A program made the translations under genes and the position numbers. A model generated the notes under the pieces. That model did not search any database and was not told where the DNA came from. It saw only the letters and a program-made list of their open reading frames with translations. Positions 1 through 7,362 of a stretch of DNA of 41,761 bases are shown piece after piece (within the stretch, counting starts at the first letter, position 1; every line of letters starts with the position of its first letter). Source of the stretch: Streptococcus sp. HMSC078D09 (GTDB lineage Bacteria; Bacillota; Bacilli; Lactobacillales; Streptococcaceae). The DNA lies in NCBI RefSeq assembly GCF_001813675.1, contig NZ_KV813676.1, positions 66,438-108,198 on the forward strand, given 5' to 3'.

Positions 1-30
1 AACGAATTACTGATTTCTGTCCCACTCTCT

Positions 31-1152
31 CTATTTTGACGATTCAGTTTCATCTTTTAAGAGCTCTTTCTTCACGCGCACCGTACTCTCATACTCAGCC
101 CCAGCTAGACGGTCAAACAGAAAGCGACGATTAAGCAAGATAATGGCAAGAGTGAGAATCAGGTACAATAAAACCACAAAGAAGAGCAATAAAATCATGG
201 ACAGGGTTAAGAGAGAATTGTCCGTCAAATCGCTATTCAAGAGCGAAATCAAATAGAACAACCCTTGAGGAATCAGATAGAAATAACCTACTACCAGGAT
301 TCCCCACCAGATGGTGCGAAGCCATTTTTGCTTGTCAAAATGCAAGCGGAATTTCAATAAAGCCATTCCCAAGGTTTTGCCCCGCCACAAGGGAATCAAA
401 CCAAAATAAACAGCCAAAACCGCTACATAAGGAATCGTCTCTAAACGCTCGATTACCGCGTAAAGCAAGGATAGCATCACAAAGTCGATCAAGAAGGCAA
501 GACCCGTCCGGAAACCAGATACTCTGGTTCCTACTCGGAAAGAATGTTCGTCAATTTCATCTCGTGTCGGCAATAACCAAACCAGGAACCAACCAAGCAG
601 ATAACCCACTCCACCACCAGTGGTATTTTGAATAATATCATCGACATCTGCTAGGCGGTAAGGACCCGGATATAGAAAGTAGAGACCTGATAACTGGGTC
701 AGCTCCAAAAAGAGACTAAAGAGGGCTGTCAGGAGAATCGTTTTCTTAAAACCACACTTGAAATAATAGCGCAGATACATCCCAAAAGGAATCAACATCA
801 GAACATTAAAGGCAGGCACATAAAAAGTTGGATGCTTAAGGGCTTGAATCCATGTACCAGTCTGCGCTAAATCAAAGGGGCTCTCCTGGAAAAAATCCAC
901 TACAAAAGCAAAGGGATGGAGATTGACCATTTCCGAGTAGTTAGTATGAATCTTACTTGGATCCGGCAGAGGCAAGATCACCAAGAGATAGACCGTCATC
1001 AAGTAAAGCATAAAAGAATAGAAAATCAGCACCCGCAGTTTATTGACCGAACCATATTTTCGATAATTCAAAATCATGTAGGGCAAGGTCAGCAAAAATG
1101 CCAGAAAAGGAAAGAGCTGAACAGCTGTTTTGATCGTAGAGATATACCCCAT
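31..1152 (-). CDS. VanZ-like / RDD membrane protein
   Basis: A 373-residue polytopic membrane protein. The first half (about residues 1-195) looks like a VanZ domain: several membrane segments and the motif DVDDIIQNTTGGGVGYLLG near residue 170, which matches the D-x-D-D-x-x-x-N-x-x-G-x-x-x-G signature of the family. The second half (about 210-355) looks like an RDD domain, with a basic start, three membrane helices and LFDRLAGAEY near the end. VanZ is linked to low-level teicoplanin resistance, but the role of VanZ-RDD fusions is not established. The ATG at 1152 has a good GGAGA site. The promoter at 1227-1255 gives it a transcript of its own, separate from the rhomboid gene upstream. Confidence 0.85.
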   Translation of the reverse strand: MGYISTIKTAVQLFPFLAFLLTLPYMILNYRKYGSVNKLRVLIFYSFMLYLMTVYLLVILPLPDPSKIHTNYSEMVNLHPFAFVVDFFQESPFDLAQTGTWIQALKHPTFYVPAFNVLMLIPFGMYLRYYFKCGFKKTILLTALFSLFLELTQLSGLYFLYPGPYRLADVDDIIQNTTGGGVGYLLGWFLVWLLPTRDEIDEHSFRVGTRVSGFRTGLAFLIDFVMLSLLYAVIERLETIPYVAVLAVYFGLIPLWRGKTLGMALLKFRLHFDKQKWLRTIWWGILVVGYFYLIPQGLFYLISLLNSDLTDNSLLTLSMILLLFFVVLLYLILTLAIILLNRRFLFDRLAGAEYESTVRVKKELLKDETESSK

Positions 1153-1226
1153 TGTGTCTCCTTTTTTTCGTTATAAAATCACCCTTTGCACAATGACAAA
1201 AGGTGATTTCTTCATTGATATAGAAT

Positions 1227-1255
1227 ATTATACGGCCCGGTAGAAGAAGAGTCAA
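1227..1255 (-). promoter_or_regulatory. Promoter of the VanZ/RDD gene
   Basis: On the minus strand TTGACT (1250-1255) and TATAAT (1227-1232) are separated by 17 bases. The leader that follows can form a hairpin of AAATCACC with GGTGATTT (about 1176-1209) just before the ribosome binding site. Confidence 0.75.
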
Positions 1256-1277
1256 GGAAGTACGATGAAAACCTTAC

Positions 1278-1308
1278 TGAGGAGCCATCTTAATAGTTAG
1301 CTCCTCCC
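1278..1308 (-). terminator. Probable terminator of the rhomboid gene
   Basis: GAGGAGC pairs with GCTCCTC around the stop codon of the rhomboid gene. The T-run after it is short (GGTTTTC), so this is a weak or leaky terminator. Confidence 0.45.
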
Positions 1309-1887
1309 CTTCAATCCTTTACTTCCGATAAAGACCAATAGATAACTCACAATCCCTGAAAGATGCAATAGTGTTGATATCCATCCGGTGATTACTGGTA
1401 AGAGCATGAGGCCAGATAGAAAAATCAAGAATAGATAAAGCCATTTTACGGTACGTGAAAATTCTTTCCACACGTTTGGCAGGATCATAACCCCTCCGGT
1501 CACAAAGGCGTATCCTACAGCAGAGATCCCTGTTGCCTGAATGTCCTGCTCCTGGGTTAAAAAGTGAAAAACGATGGAAGAGAGGACTGTCGCCGTCACA
1601 AAAACGATTAAGACTTGTCTGGAGCCTCTATTTCTTTCTAGCAGTCCTCCGAAGGGAAGGATCATGAGTCCATTTAACAACAAATGGACCCATAAAAACC
1701 AGATAGGGGCTCCTTTACTACCGTGCATCAGGGTCCCACTGACATATTGCCAACCATACACCGGCTTTGAATGAAAAGCCAATAGGTCGTACATAGCATC
1801 CCCATAAAAGGAAGTCAACAGGCCGAGCAACAAACAAGTTAAAGACAAAGTACTGACAACGGGGTAGGTTTTGAGGATTCTTTTCAT
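1297..1887 (-). CDS. Rhomboid-family intramembrane serine protease
   Basis: A 196-residue membrane protein with six predicted helices. The rhomboid catalytic pair is visible: Ser122 in TGISAVGYA (the G-x-S-x motif) and His175 in LLHLSGIVSYLL, where the family usually has H-x-x-G. His68 and Asn72 in VHLLLNGLMILPFGG match the conserved oxyanion region of helix 2. Cleavage of membrane proteins within the bilayer is the expected activity; the substrate is unknown. I chose the ATG at 1887 because it follows GAGAAGAGAAAC; an upstream in-frame start at 1941 would overlap the promoter. An extended -10 (TGGTATAAT, 1940-1945 on the other strand) lies just upstream. Confidence 0.8.
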   Translation of the reverse strand: MKRILKTYPVVSTLSLTCLLLGLLTSFYGDAMYDLLAFHSKPVYGWQYVSGTLMHGSKGAPIWFLWVHLLLNGLMILPFGGLLERNRGSRQVLIVFVTATVLSSIVFHFLTQEQDIQATGISAVGYAFVTGGVMILPNVWKEFSRTVKWLYLFLIFLSGLMLLPVITGWISTLLHLSGIVSYLLVFIGSKGLKGRS

Positions 1888-2078
1888 GTTTCTCTTCTCT
1901 TTTTCAAAAAATAGCGTTACGATGTATCCATTCACGACCATTATACCATTTATTTTATTGGAGACAGAAAAGTTTTTGGCTTCTTTCGTTATCTTTGCTG
2001 GAAATCCTGAAAGTCGTGACCTATTAGTCGATCATTATTCAGACCTCATCCCTATTATTACAATGCCGGAGCGGATAT

Positions 2079-2107
2079 TTGACTTTCCATTTCAGAGGGC
2101 ATATAAT
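2079..2107 (+). promoter_or_regulatory. Promoter of the CsbD-like gene
   Basis: TTGACT (2079-2084) and TATAAT (2102-2107) with a 17-base spacer. Transcription should start near 2114, about 84 bases before the start codon. Confidence 0.8.
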
Positions 2108-2112
2108 TATAC

Positions 2113-2178
2113 TAATCTGAACTAAATAGTTTTAATTTTTTAAATGAACTGTCTTAAATTCAGATTAAAAAACTATTT
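2113..2178 (+). promoter_or_regulatory. Structured 5' leader, pseudoknot-like
   Basis: Two perfect complementary pairs interleave: TAATCTGAA (2113-2121) with TTCAGATTA (2159-2167), and AAATAGTTTT (2124-2133) with AAAACTATTT (2169-2178). In the order 1-2-1'-2' they form either a pseudoknot or two mutually exclusive hairpins. The leader ends directly before the AACGGAGG ribosome binding site at about 2184-2191, so folding could affect translation. Confidence 0.5.
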
Positions 2179-2197
2179 ACTTAACGGAGGTGACGCT

Positions 2198-2401
2198 ATG
2201 TCATTAGAAGAAAAATTGAACCAAGTGAAGGGTTCTGTTAAAGAAGGCTTCGGTAAATTAACCGGTGATACAAAAACAGAAGCTGAAGGCACTGCTGAAA
2301 AAGTTGCTTCAAAAGCAAAAGAAGTTGCTGAAGATGCAAAAGAAGCTGTCGAAGGAGCTATCAAGGGCGTTAAAAATATCTTTCATAAAGAAGACAAATA
2401 G
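2198..2401 (+). CDS. CsbD-family stress protein
   Basis: A 67-residue hydrophilic protein rich in Lys, Glu and Ala. It begins [20 protein letters not shown] and contains the CsbD-type pattern K-x-x-G-x-x-K-E-x-x-G-K-L-T-G-D followed by Ala/Glu/Lys heptads. CsbD proteins are induced by general stress in Bacillus; their molecular role is unknown, and in streptococci no SigB is present. The start at 2198 is set by GGAGGTGACGCT; an upstream in-frame ATG at 2144 lies inside the leader and has no binding site. The gene has its own promoter and terminator and is monocistronic. Confidence 0.85.
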   Translation: MSLEEKLNQVKGSVKEGFGKLTGDTKTEAEGTAEKVASKAKEVAEDAKEAVEGAIKGVKNIFHKEDK

Positions 2402-2416
2402 TCTTTAACATCCTAG

Positions 2417-2470
2417 ACCCACTCTATTTTCTACAGTCATGTTTGACCGTGGAAGATAGGGTGGGTTTTT
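2417..2470 (+). terminator. Terminator after the CsbD-like gene
   Basis: A long imperfect stem pairs ACCCACTCTATTTTC with GAAGATAGGGTGGGT, followed directly by a T-run. Confidence 0.8.
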
Positions 2471-2503
2471 ATTTTCCATTTATCTTAGGTATAGAAAAAA
2501 CAC

Positions 2504-2590
2504 CCCGAAGGGTGCTCATTGTAATGATTAGCATTCTTTTAAAAGAACGTTTACTAAAGCTACTTTACAAACTTTTTAGAATTTTGTGTT
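2504..2590. repeat. Decayed copy of the rpsI 3' end and its terminator
   Basis: The stretch resembles the other rpsI 3'-end copies in this window: a CACCCCGAAGGGTGCTC hairpin, then ACGTTTACTAAA, then CTTTACAAACTTTTTAG where the good copies read CTTTACGAGCTTTCTTAAG. Read on the minus strand, the ...FSKR tail is still visible but the frame is broken. I read it as the oldest, leftmost trace of integration at rpsI. The match is by eye and is partial. Confidence 0.5.
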
Positions 2591-2681
2591 TAGCTCTATC
2601 TTGGAATGAGATTTATTTTGATTGATTCATTCCTTTCAACATCGTCACCTACATTTGCGACACGATTCATAGAAACCCCTG

Positions 2682-3383
2682 TTATTTAAAGTAACGTTTT
2701 GTTTTTCTTAATTGTGCAATATTGATATAGAGATGGATGACAGCAGTTATAAGGGCAGCAACTAACTGTACTTCTCCAAGAATAATGGATAGGGCAAACA
2801 AGATGATATAGACAGATGGTAAGATTAGCTGATTGAGTTTGAACAAGATTAAATAAGCCTCTTCCATTTCCGCTTGTTTCTCTCCCTCGTCATAGGTTTC
2901 TAGATAATCTAATACCTCTTTTGGTGTGGCTAAAATAGAGAGTTGGTAATTACGAATTTTGCTCGTTGTTTTGATGCAGAAACTTCCAACAAGAATGGTT
3001 AATACTGCTAAGAGAAAAGCTGATATCGGTAAATCGTGGCTAGGCAACACTGTAAGCAAGCTAAAAAGCATACTAACTTGCAAAACATTGTAAGCAACTG
3101 TCCCATAATCTAGAGAGCGATACATCTTAATATAAGCTCGCTCGTTTAATTCATCATCTTCTTCTGCTAGGTAGCTAGCATAAACTTTCCTACTATTCAT
3201 GATAAAATAGAGAGCTACTATTGTCGATAGTATTCCCAGACAGAAAAAGATGGTCGTCAAAATAAACTGTACTTGCTCTTGAGAAATGTTTAAATGAAGA
3301 TTCGTAAAGGTAGCACCAAACATTCCGATTAAACCACCCAACAATAAACTTCCTAACAATAGTAATAAATGTTTCTTTTTCAT
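2682..3383 (-). CDS. DUF3169-like membrane protein
   Basis: A 233-residue membrane protein with an N-terminal membrane segment, a second near residues 40-62, paired segments near 100-140 and a C-terminal pair near 185-225. It fits the DUF3169 family, which in streptococci is commonly found next to a small HTH regulator, as here. Function unknown. It is the last gene of a four-gene minus-strand operon (HTH, 60-residue membrane protein, PspC, this gene) with gaps of 17 bases or fewer. Start ATG follows AAGAAAGAAGATAG. Confidence 0.65.
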   Translation of the reverse strand: MKKKHLLLLLGSLLLGGLIGMFGATFTNLHLNISQEQVQFILTTIFFCLGILSTIVALYFIMNSRKVYASYLAEEDDELNERAYIKMYRSLDYGTVAYNVLQVSMLFSLLTVLPSHDLPISAFLLAVLTILVGSFCIKTTSKIRNYQLSILATPKEVLDYLETYDEGEKQAEMEEAYLILFKLNQLILPSVYIILFALSIILGEVQLVAALITAVIHLYINIAQLRKTKRYFK

Positions 3384-3397
3384 TTTCTATCTTCTTT

Positions 3398-3748
3398 CTA
3401 AAATAAACCTAGCAGTCCTTGAACCAGAGCATGCCCAAATCCAAAAGTCGCCGTTAAAACTTGATCACCAAAACTATTCAGGAGAATGGCAACTAGATAG
3501 AAAAATAGAATCTTGTACCCTGATTTTTTGATGACTACTTCAAGAGATTCATTTCCCATCCAGCCAGCTAAAAAAGCATAACTTATCACTGTGAGAAGAC
3601 TAATTTCTATCGAAGATAGAAAAAGCAAAACGGCTAATGCACGAATCATCAGAGGGTCTACATTGAAATAACGGGCGATACCGGCACAAACCCCTGCAAT
3701 TTCTTTATGTTCGGTATCTACTTGAAAATCTGCCAAAAACTCTTTCAT
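3398..3748 (-). CDS. PspC-domain membrane protein
   Basis: 116 residues. Residues 1-60 form a PspC domain, with the hallmark EIAGVCAGIARYFNVDPLMIRAL followed by a membrane helix; a second membrane segment lies near residues 80-97. PspC proteins act in envelope-stress sensing in other bacteria. In this operon, next to an XRE regulator and DUF3169, a membrane-stress role is possible but not shown. Start set by AAAGGAGTAAGATT before the ATG. Confidence 0.8.
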   Translation of the reverse strand: MKEFLADFQVDTEHKEIAGVCAGIARYFNVDPLMIRALAVLLFLSSIEISLLTVISYAFLAGWMGNESLEVVIKKSGYKILFFYLVAILLNSFGDQVLTATFGFGHALVQGLLGLF

Positions 3749-3761
3749 AATCTTACTCCTT

Positions 3762-3944
3762 TTATACTCTTTCTTTTACTTTCTTTTCTATCCGCTCAAA
3801 TACTAAACTAAAAATCAAGCCACTCCAGAAAAAATAATTACTGTCTAAAATGTGAAACCATCCCATCAAGGTCCCGATCATCATCGAAACATTTGCTATA
3901 AAGGCAATGATACAAAGATAATAAATTACTCTATATTTGTTCAT
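3762..3944 (-). CDS. Small two-helix membrane protein
   Basis: 60 residues with two hydrophobic segments (about 6-27 and 35-50) and a basic tail KKVKERV. Family not recognised with certainty. Its start overlaps the end of the HTH regulator by four bases (ATGA), so the two are probably translationally coupled. Regulator plus tiny membrane protein is a common small-operon layout in streptococci. Confidence 0.65.
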   Translation of the reverse strand: MNKYRVIYYLCIIAFIANVSMMIGTLMGWFHILDSNYFFWSGLIFSLVFERIEKKVKERV

Positions 3945-4150
3945 GATTCTTCCTCCTCTAAGCGAAATACCGACTCTACTGGCTCATGAAATATCTGAGA
4001 GATTTTCAAGGCGATAATAATAGAGGGGGTATACTCATCACGCTCTAGCAAACTAATGGTCTGCCTAGATATACCTGCTAGCTTTGCAAGCTCGGTTTGG
4101 TTTAAACCATCACGAGCGCGAAGCTCTTTTAAACGATTTTTTAGCTTCAT
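3941..4150 (-). CDS. XRE-family HTH regulator
   Basis: A 69-residue single-domain Cro/CI-type regulator: LKELRARDGLNQTELAKLAG followed by the recognition helix SRQTISLLERDEYTPSIIIALKI. It very likely controls the membrane-protein operon it heads. In-frame starts exist at 4168 (TTG), 4165 and 4159 (ATG) and 4150 (ATG); none has a good ribosome binding site, and an in-frame stop at 4184-4186 rules out a longer protein. I chose 4150 because the conserved domain starts at MKLKNRLKELR. Confidence 0.8.
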   Translation of the reverse strand: MKLKNRLKELRARDGLNQTELAKLAGISRQTISLLERDEYTPSIIIALKISQIFHEPVESVFRLEEEES

Positions 4151-4300
4151 ATTTACCATTGTCATCAAACTCAGCCACTTCGCTTAGATATCCCAAAAAT
4201 GGTAGAATCTGATTTTTCCTCCTTTGTTATTATATAAGATATTATTACCGATATCCTCATAGTTTCTCCGTTCAAAGTCTTATTTCTTTAACTTGATTAC

Positions 4301-4329
4301 ATTGTAACATATCTTTTTATTTTTGAAAA
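4301..4329 (-). promoter_or_regulatory. Promoter of the HTH/PspC/DUF3169 operon
   Basis: On the minus strand TTTTCA (4324-4329), a 17-base spacer and an extended -10, TGTTACAAT (TACAAT at 4301-4306). A perfect AAAGGAGG lies downstream near 4215-4222 but serves no ATG; it could precede an ATT-started leader frame that overlaps the HTH start. Confidence 0.6.
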
Positions 4330-4494
4330 TGATAATAGTCAAAAATATCATTATTTTTGTCATTTTGTAAATGATTTAGGTCAAAACTCTTATCCTGAAT
4401 AAGAATTGATTTGATATTTTTCTAAATAGAGATGAAATGGATACTTGAAATCAAAAAAATAACGGGGTCAACTTTGTATTTTTGAAACAAAAAA

Positions 4495-4524
4495 AGACAT
4501 CCAAGAGAATACTCTTGAATGTCT
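4495..4524 (-). terminator. Terminator hairpin at the right end of the first island segment
   Basis: AGACATTCAAGAG pairs with CTCTTGGATGTCT (minus strand) and runs into TTTTTTTG. It lies beside a sequence resembling the rpsI tail carried at element ends (TTAACGTTTTGA, about 4551-4562), so it was probably once the terminator of an element-modified rpsI. Confidence 0.55.
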
Positions 4525-4527
4525 GTA

Positions 4528-4790
4528 AACGTTGATAGTATCGTGTTGATTAACGTTTTGAGGCAATTGACTTCGTCGAATGGCAGCCGTAATTGTAAGC
4601 GGCTAAAGCCACAACAACTACGTCAACTACCACAATTTAGTATGAAAATACAAAAAGAACACCTCGAAAGGTGCTCTTTGTAAGTATTGTAATTCTTTCG
4701 AATTAACGTTTACTAAATTGTGATGCTTTACGAGCTTTCTTAAGACCTGGTTTGGAAAGTATGGGTTTCAGTTGGACTAAAAACAGCGTA
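4528..4790. repeat. rpsI attachment-site module, copy A (core 4716-4753)
   Basis: About 263 bases that closely match 8303-8567. Core 4716-4753 is identical over 38 bases to the living rpsI end at 23081-23118. Left of it are the rpsI stop region with codons TTT AGT AAA CGT TAA (minus strand), a GAACACCTCGAAAGGTGCTC terminator (about 4659-4678) and a 12-base inverted repeat, CACAATTTAGTA / TACTAAATTGTG, around the terminator. Right of the core are element-end bases shared with copy C. It is a junction between two integrated segments. The rest of 4169-4918 holds only the promoter and terminator listed and AT-rich sequence. Confidence 0.8.
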
Positions 4791-4824
4791 TTATCAAGGC
4801 TTTTCAGAACGATATCTACTGATT
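4769..4824 (+). repeat. Element-end repeat, copy 1
   Basis: Starts CAGTTGGACTAAAAACAGCG and ends TATCTACTGATT. Two related copies follow the next left attachment site (8546-8622 and 8661-8734). The position just inside the left end suggests integrase arm sites or another end-recognition sequence. Confidence 0.5.
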
Positions 4825-4918
4825 AATTTCATAAAATATGAATCAATAGATTATAAATAGGGGAATAGTTTAGGTCTGTGAGCATTAAAATAATACACCT
4901 AACTTTGATCACCATTTT

Positions 4919-5500
4919 TTAGTTATTCACTCTTTTTTCAGATAGTGTTTTTAAAGTTATGATGTAAAATGCCGCAATTAAAACACTATACATCATAATC
5001 GGAGGATAGAGAATTAAGGATAGAATCAATCCCACTCCTTTAATTATTTGGTCAGGTATCAATAACTTTCTATATTGTGCGTTAGCTTCAAGTAATTCTT
5101 TCTGATCTATATTGGGTTTATCAATTACTTTATGTAAAAACCAGTTTGCTACCGTTGAAACAATAACGATCAGTCCATAAAAGAGCTGTGCCGTATGATT
5201 CATGAAATGACTACTAACTATTCCAGTAGCATAGGGCATAAATGAAACAAAAAATAAAAGATACAAATTCCACCAAACAATTTGTGGGGAAATTTTCTCA
5301 ACCTTTTCCCACAATGTATTTAGTGCCATCCATAACGATCCCAACCAGAAAAAGGAAAGAAAATAAGCAAAGAAATTTTGCCGTAAATCCCAAAAAGCTT
5401 GAAGACTTGGTGTCGTTGGTTTTTCTAACTCTAAAATCAAAATGGTCATAATAATTGCTAGAACAGCATCTGTCAATGCAATTAATCTATCTTTCTTCAT
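4919..5500 (-). CDS. TMEM175-like channel protein (DUF1211)
   Basis: A 193-residue membrane protein. The N-terminus RLIALTDAVLAIIMTILILELE matches the TMEM175 helix-1 signature (R-x-x-x-F-x-D-x-V-x-A-I-x-x-T-x-x-x-L-E), with Leu in place of the usual Phe. Around five to six helices follow. Bacterial members form potassium-selective channels in studied cases, so a cation-channel role is likely. It lies alone in the segment with cadDX; a link to metal or ion stress is only positional. The start ATG at 5500 has a weak site (AAAGGCAATG). Confidence 0.75.
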   Translation of the reverse strand: MKKDRLIALTDAVLAIIMTILILELEKPTTPSLQAFWDLRQNFFAYFLSFFWLGSLWMALNTLWEKVEKISPQIVWWNLYLLFFVSFMPYATGIVSSHFMNHTAQLFYGLIVIVSTVANWFLHKVIDKPNIDQKELLEANAQYRKLLIPDQIIKGVGLILSLILYPPIMMYSVLIAAFYIITLKTLSEKRVNN

Positions 5501-5752
5501 CGGATTACATTGCCTTTCATTTTGTAGTATTCTATCTCATCGTATAATATTTATTAATCTTAAATATTGGATAGTCACTTCATATTTTGAGTACAAACAA
5601 GATACACTAAAAAGCATGTATCTGTCATATTCTATTTAACTTTAGAAATATTCATCCATTGCTACGAGTAGTCTTTCTTGTGAGTAATTTTCATCAAAAA
5701 ATTTCATAGATAAGTCCTATATATAATCATGATAAAGTAGTAAAAATAGTTG

Positions 5753-6091
5753 TTATCCTAGTTGATTAAAAAAGTCTTTGATTTCCTCATCTTTTATAAA
5801 ATAATATATAATTTTCCCCTCTCTTCTAGTGTCCAAGATGTTTTGATTGGCTAGTTTACGAAGATGGTGGGAGGCAGATGCCATACTGAGATTTAGTAAA
5901 CAGGCTATATCACAGACACAGAGTTCTTCAACAGCAAGGAGATAAAAGATGATATTTATCTGTTTATTATCGGTAAATTTTGATAAAATGCGAAGTGATT
6001 TTTGGACTTTTTCCTTTTCAAGGTAGTTCGTTGCGGTTGTAACATTTTGTTGATTAATAACATCCACTTGACAGATACTATCTTTTTTCAT
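5753..6091 (-). CDS. cadX: CadC/CadX-type ArsR-family metal sensor
   Basis: A 112-residue winged-helix repressor. Cys7, Cys58 and Cys60 (in EELCVCDIA) sit at the positions that form the metal-thiolate site of Staphylococcus CadC; the DNA-binding part is LLNLSMASASHHLRKLANQNILDTRREGK. Binding of cadmium, lead or zinc should release it from the operator upstream of cadD. The start at 6091 is set by CTAGGAGAAAAAATT. The gene lies 11 bases after cadD in the same operon, so it regulates its own synthesis. Confidence 0.85.
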   Translation of the reverse strand: MKKDSICQVDVINQQNVTTATNYLEKEKVQKSLRILSKFTDNKQINIIFYLLAVEELCVCDIACLLNLSMASASHHLRKLANQNILDTRREGKIIYYFIKDEEIKDFFNQLG

Positions 6092-6102
6092 AATTTTTTC
6101 TC

Positions 6103-6717
6103 CTAGCCTAACACAGCCCATAGCATGTCAAAGCTGTTGTTTTCAATCAGGATATACATCCCCAATCCTAAATAGACAACGGCAATAAACCATCTGCTAT
6201 ATTTTTCCAAAGTTTCTCCAACAGAAGGGACTTGTGCTAATTTTTGGGCAGAAAAAACCAAGAGATAAATCATGACTAGAAAAGTAAGTAAAGTCACTAT
6301 CAAATTCGCTAAATTTAAGGTGGTAAAATATGGGACAAAAACACCAATATTGTCAGCGCCACAACTTGCAAAAGTAATCATAGCGACTAGAAAAATCAGG
6401 TTTTTATTGTCTTTTCGCAAACCATCTTTTGCAATAGCTTCTCCATCAGAATCTCCTAAAAGCAAAACTTTGAGTCCTAGGAAAATTGGAATCAAACCGA
6501 GCAAACCTAAAATCTCTTTACTAGGAATATAATTTAAGACAAATGCAAAAAGTAAACTTAGCAATATTAGACTAACAGAGCCTAGAAATTGTCCTAAATA
6601 GATGTTAATGATGTCTTTTCTGCTTTTTCTTTTGGCAAAAAATAACATTAGGATAATAAGTAAGTCTACGGCTGTCCCAGAATACAGGATTATTGAAGTA
6701 ACAATATTTTGAATCAT
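6103..6717 (-). CDS. cadD: Cadmium resistance transporter CadD
   Basis: A 204-residue membrane protein of the CadD/LysE-like group with about six helices. Recognisable stretches are SGTAVDLLIILMLFFA, YLGQFLGSVSLILLSL, FASCGADNIGVFVPYF and YSRWFIAVVYLGLGMYIL. It gives cadmium resistance, probably by efflux. The start at 6717 follows GAGGTGTTTT; an ATG four codons upstream would lie on the ribosome binding site. Together with cadX it forms a mobile metal-resistance pair often seen on streptococcal and staphylococcal elements. Confidence 0.88.
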   Translation of the reverse strand: MIQNIVTSIILYSGTAVDLLIILMLFFAKRKSRKDIINIYLGQFLGSVSLILLSLLFAFVLNYIPSKEILGLLGLIPIFLGLKVLLLGDSDGEAIAKDGLRKDNKNLIFLVAMITFASCGADNIGVFVPYFTTLNLANLIVTLLTFLVMIYLLVFSAQKLAQVPSVGETLEKYSRWFIAVVYLGLGMYILIENNSFDMLWAVLG

Positions 6718-6727
6718 AAAACACCTC

Positions 6728-6778
6728 ATTCAAATATATTTTTGAATGTATTCTAACATTAAAATTTATAGATGTCAA
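6728..6778 (-). promoter_or_regulatory. cadDX promoter and CadX operator
   Basis: On the minus strand TTGACA (6773-6778), a 17-base spacer and TAGAAT (6750-6755). Directly downstream is the inverted repeat ATTCAAA-6-TTTGAAT (6728-6747), very similar to known CadC operators. Repressor bound here would block the start of transcription. Positions 6779-7033 hold no gene I can support. Confidence 0.85.
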
Positions 6779-7033
6779 CTTAAAATCCACCAATTAATAA
6801 TTGCATGTCAATATTTGTATTGTGAAACTAGTTTCAGAAATATATAGTCTTAAAGTATGTCCACTGCCAATGGTTTTTTCAATATTTAAGAGGAGATTTA
6901 TAATGGTTCATTTCTATAAATTTATAAACGAGTTATATATTTTGTTTAACCAATTATTAACTATTTTTATCAATAATCACTTCATTAATTTGTACTTTTT
7001 AATTTTCCCAATTTGTAAAATTAAACCAGAAAA

Positions 7034-7062
7034 AAAGCATCTCGTATTAGACGAAATGCTTT
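7034..7062 (-). terminator. Terminator beside rpsI copy B
   Basis: AAAGCATTTCG (minus strand) pairs with CGAGATGCTTT and continues into a T-run. It takes the place of the rpsI terminator next to the core at 7095-7131, but its sequence differs from those at copies A and C. Confidence 0.65.
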
Positions 7063-7081
7063 CAATAAGTATAAATAAGTT

Positions 7082-7131
7082 TTAACGTTTACTAAATTGT
7101 GAAGCTTTACGAGCTTTCTTAAGACCTGGTT
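7082..7131. repeat. rpsI attachment-site copy B (core 7095-7131)
   Basis: The minus strand reads an rpsI 3' end with codons for ...[12 protein letters not shown] and stop. It differs from the other cores by one base (GAAGC for GATGC) and ends one T earlier. The flank to the right (GGAAACACTTC) differs from copies A and C, so the segment to its right came from a different element. Confidence 0.75.
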
Positions 7132-7234
7132 GGAAACACTTCTATTTGAATACGTTTCAAAATGCGCTTAAAATCAATGTTTTCTCACGTTTTCAGAAAG
7201 AACAATTTCATCTAATTTGAATAACTTTCATTTG

Positions 7235-7301
7235 AATGGTGTGAATTTTACACTAAAAATACACGAATTGAGCTAGATTTTACCAAAAAGTTCACACCAT
7301 T
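7235..7301. repeat. GGTGTGAA inverted-repeat element, copy 1
   Basis: Ends are the perfect inverted repeat AATGGTGTGAA / TTCACACCATT. The inside closely matches 16469-16530, which follows an integrase relic. The same GGTGTGAA octamer repeats behind the intact integrase (22959-22989). I read this as the downstream flank of a lost integrase gene. Confidence 0.55.
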
Positions 7302-7325
7302 ATTACCTTCGAATCATTAAAAAAT

Positions 7326-7357
7326 AAAGCAAGTAATTTTTAATAGTCACTTGCTTT
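7326..7357 (-). terminator. Terminator of phd-doc
   Basis: AAAGCAAGT pairs with ACTTGCTTT, followed on the minus strand by ATTTTTTAATG. It lies six bases past the doc stop codon. Confidence 0.8.
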
Positions 7358-7362
7358 TTGTA

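Noticed and set aside
1871..2125. 84-codon plus-strand ORF between rhomboid and csbD
   Set aside because: It starts antisense to the rhomboid N-terminus, contains the csbD promoter and has no homology I recognise.
6903..7085. 60-codon plus-strand ORF after GAGGAGATTTATA
   Set aside because: It has a fair ribosome binding site, but its end runs through the terminator at 7034-7062 and up to the rpsI tail, and its hydrophobic AT-rich sequence resembles no family. Probably chance.
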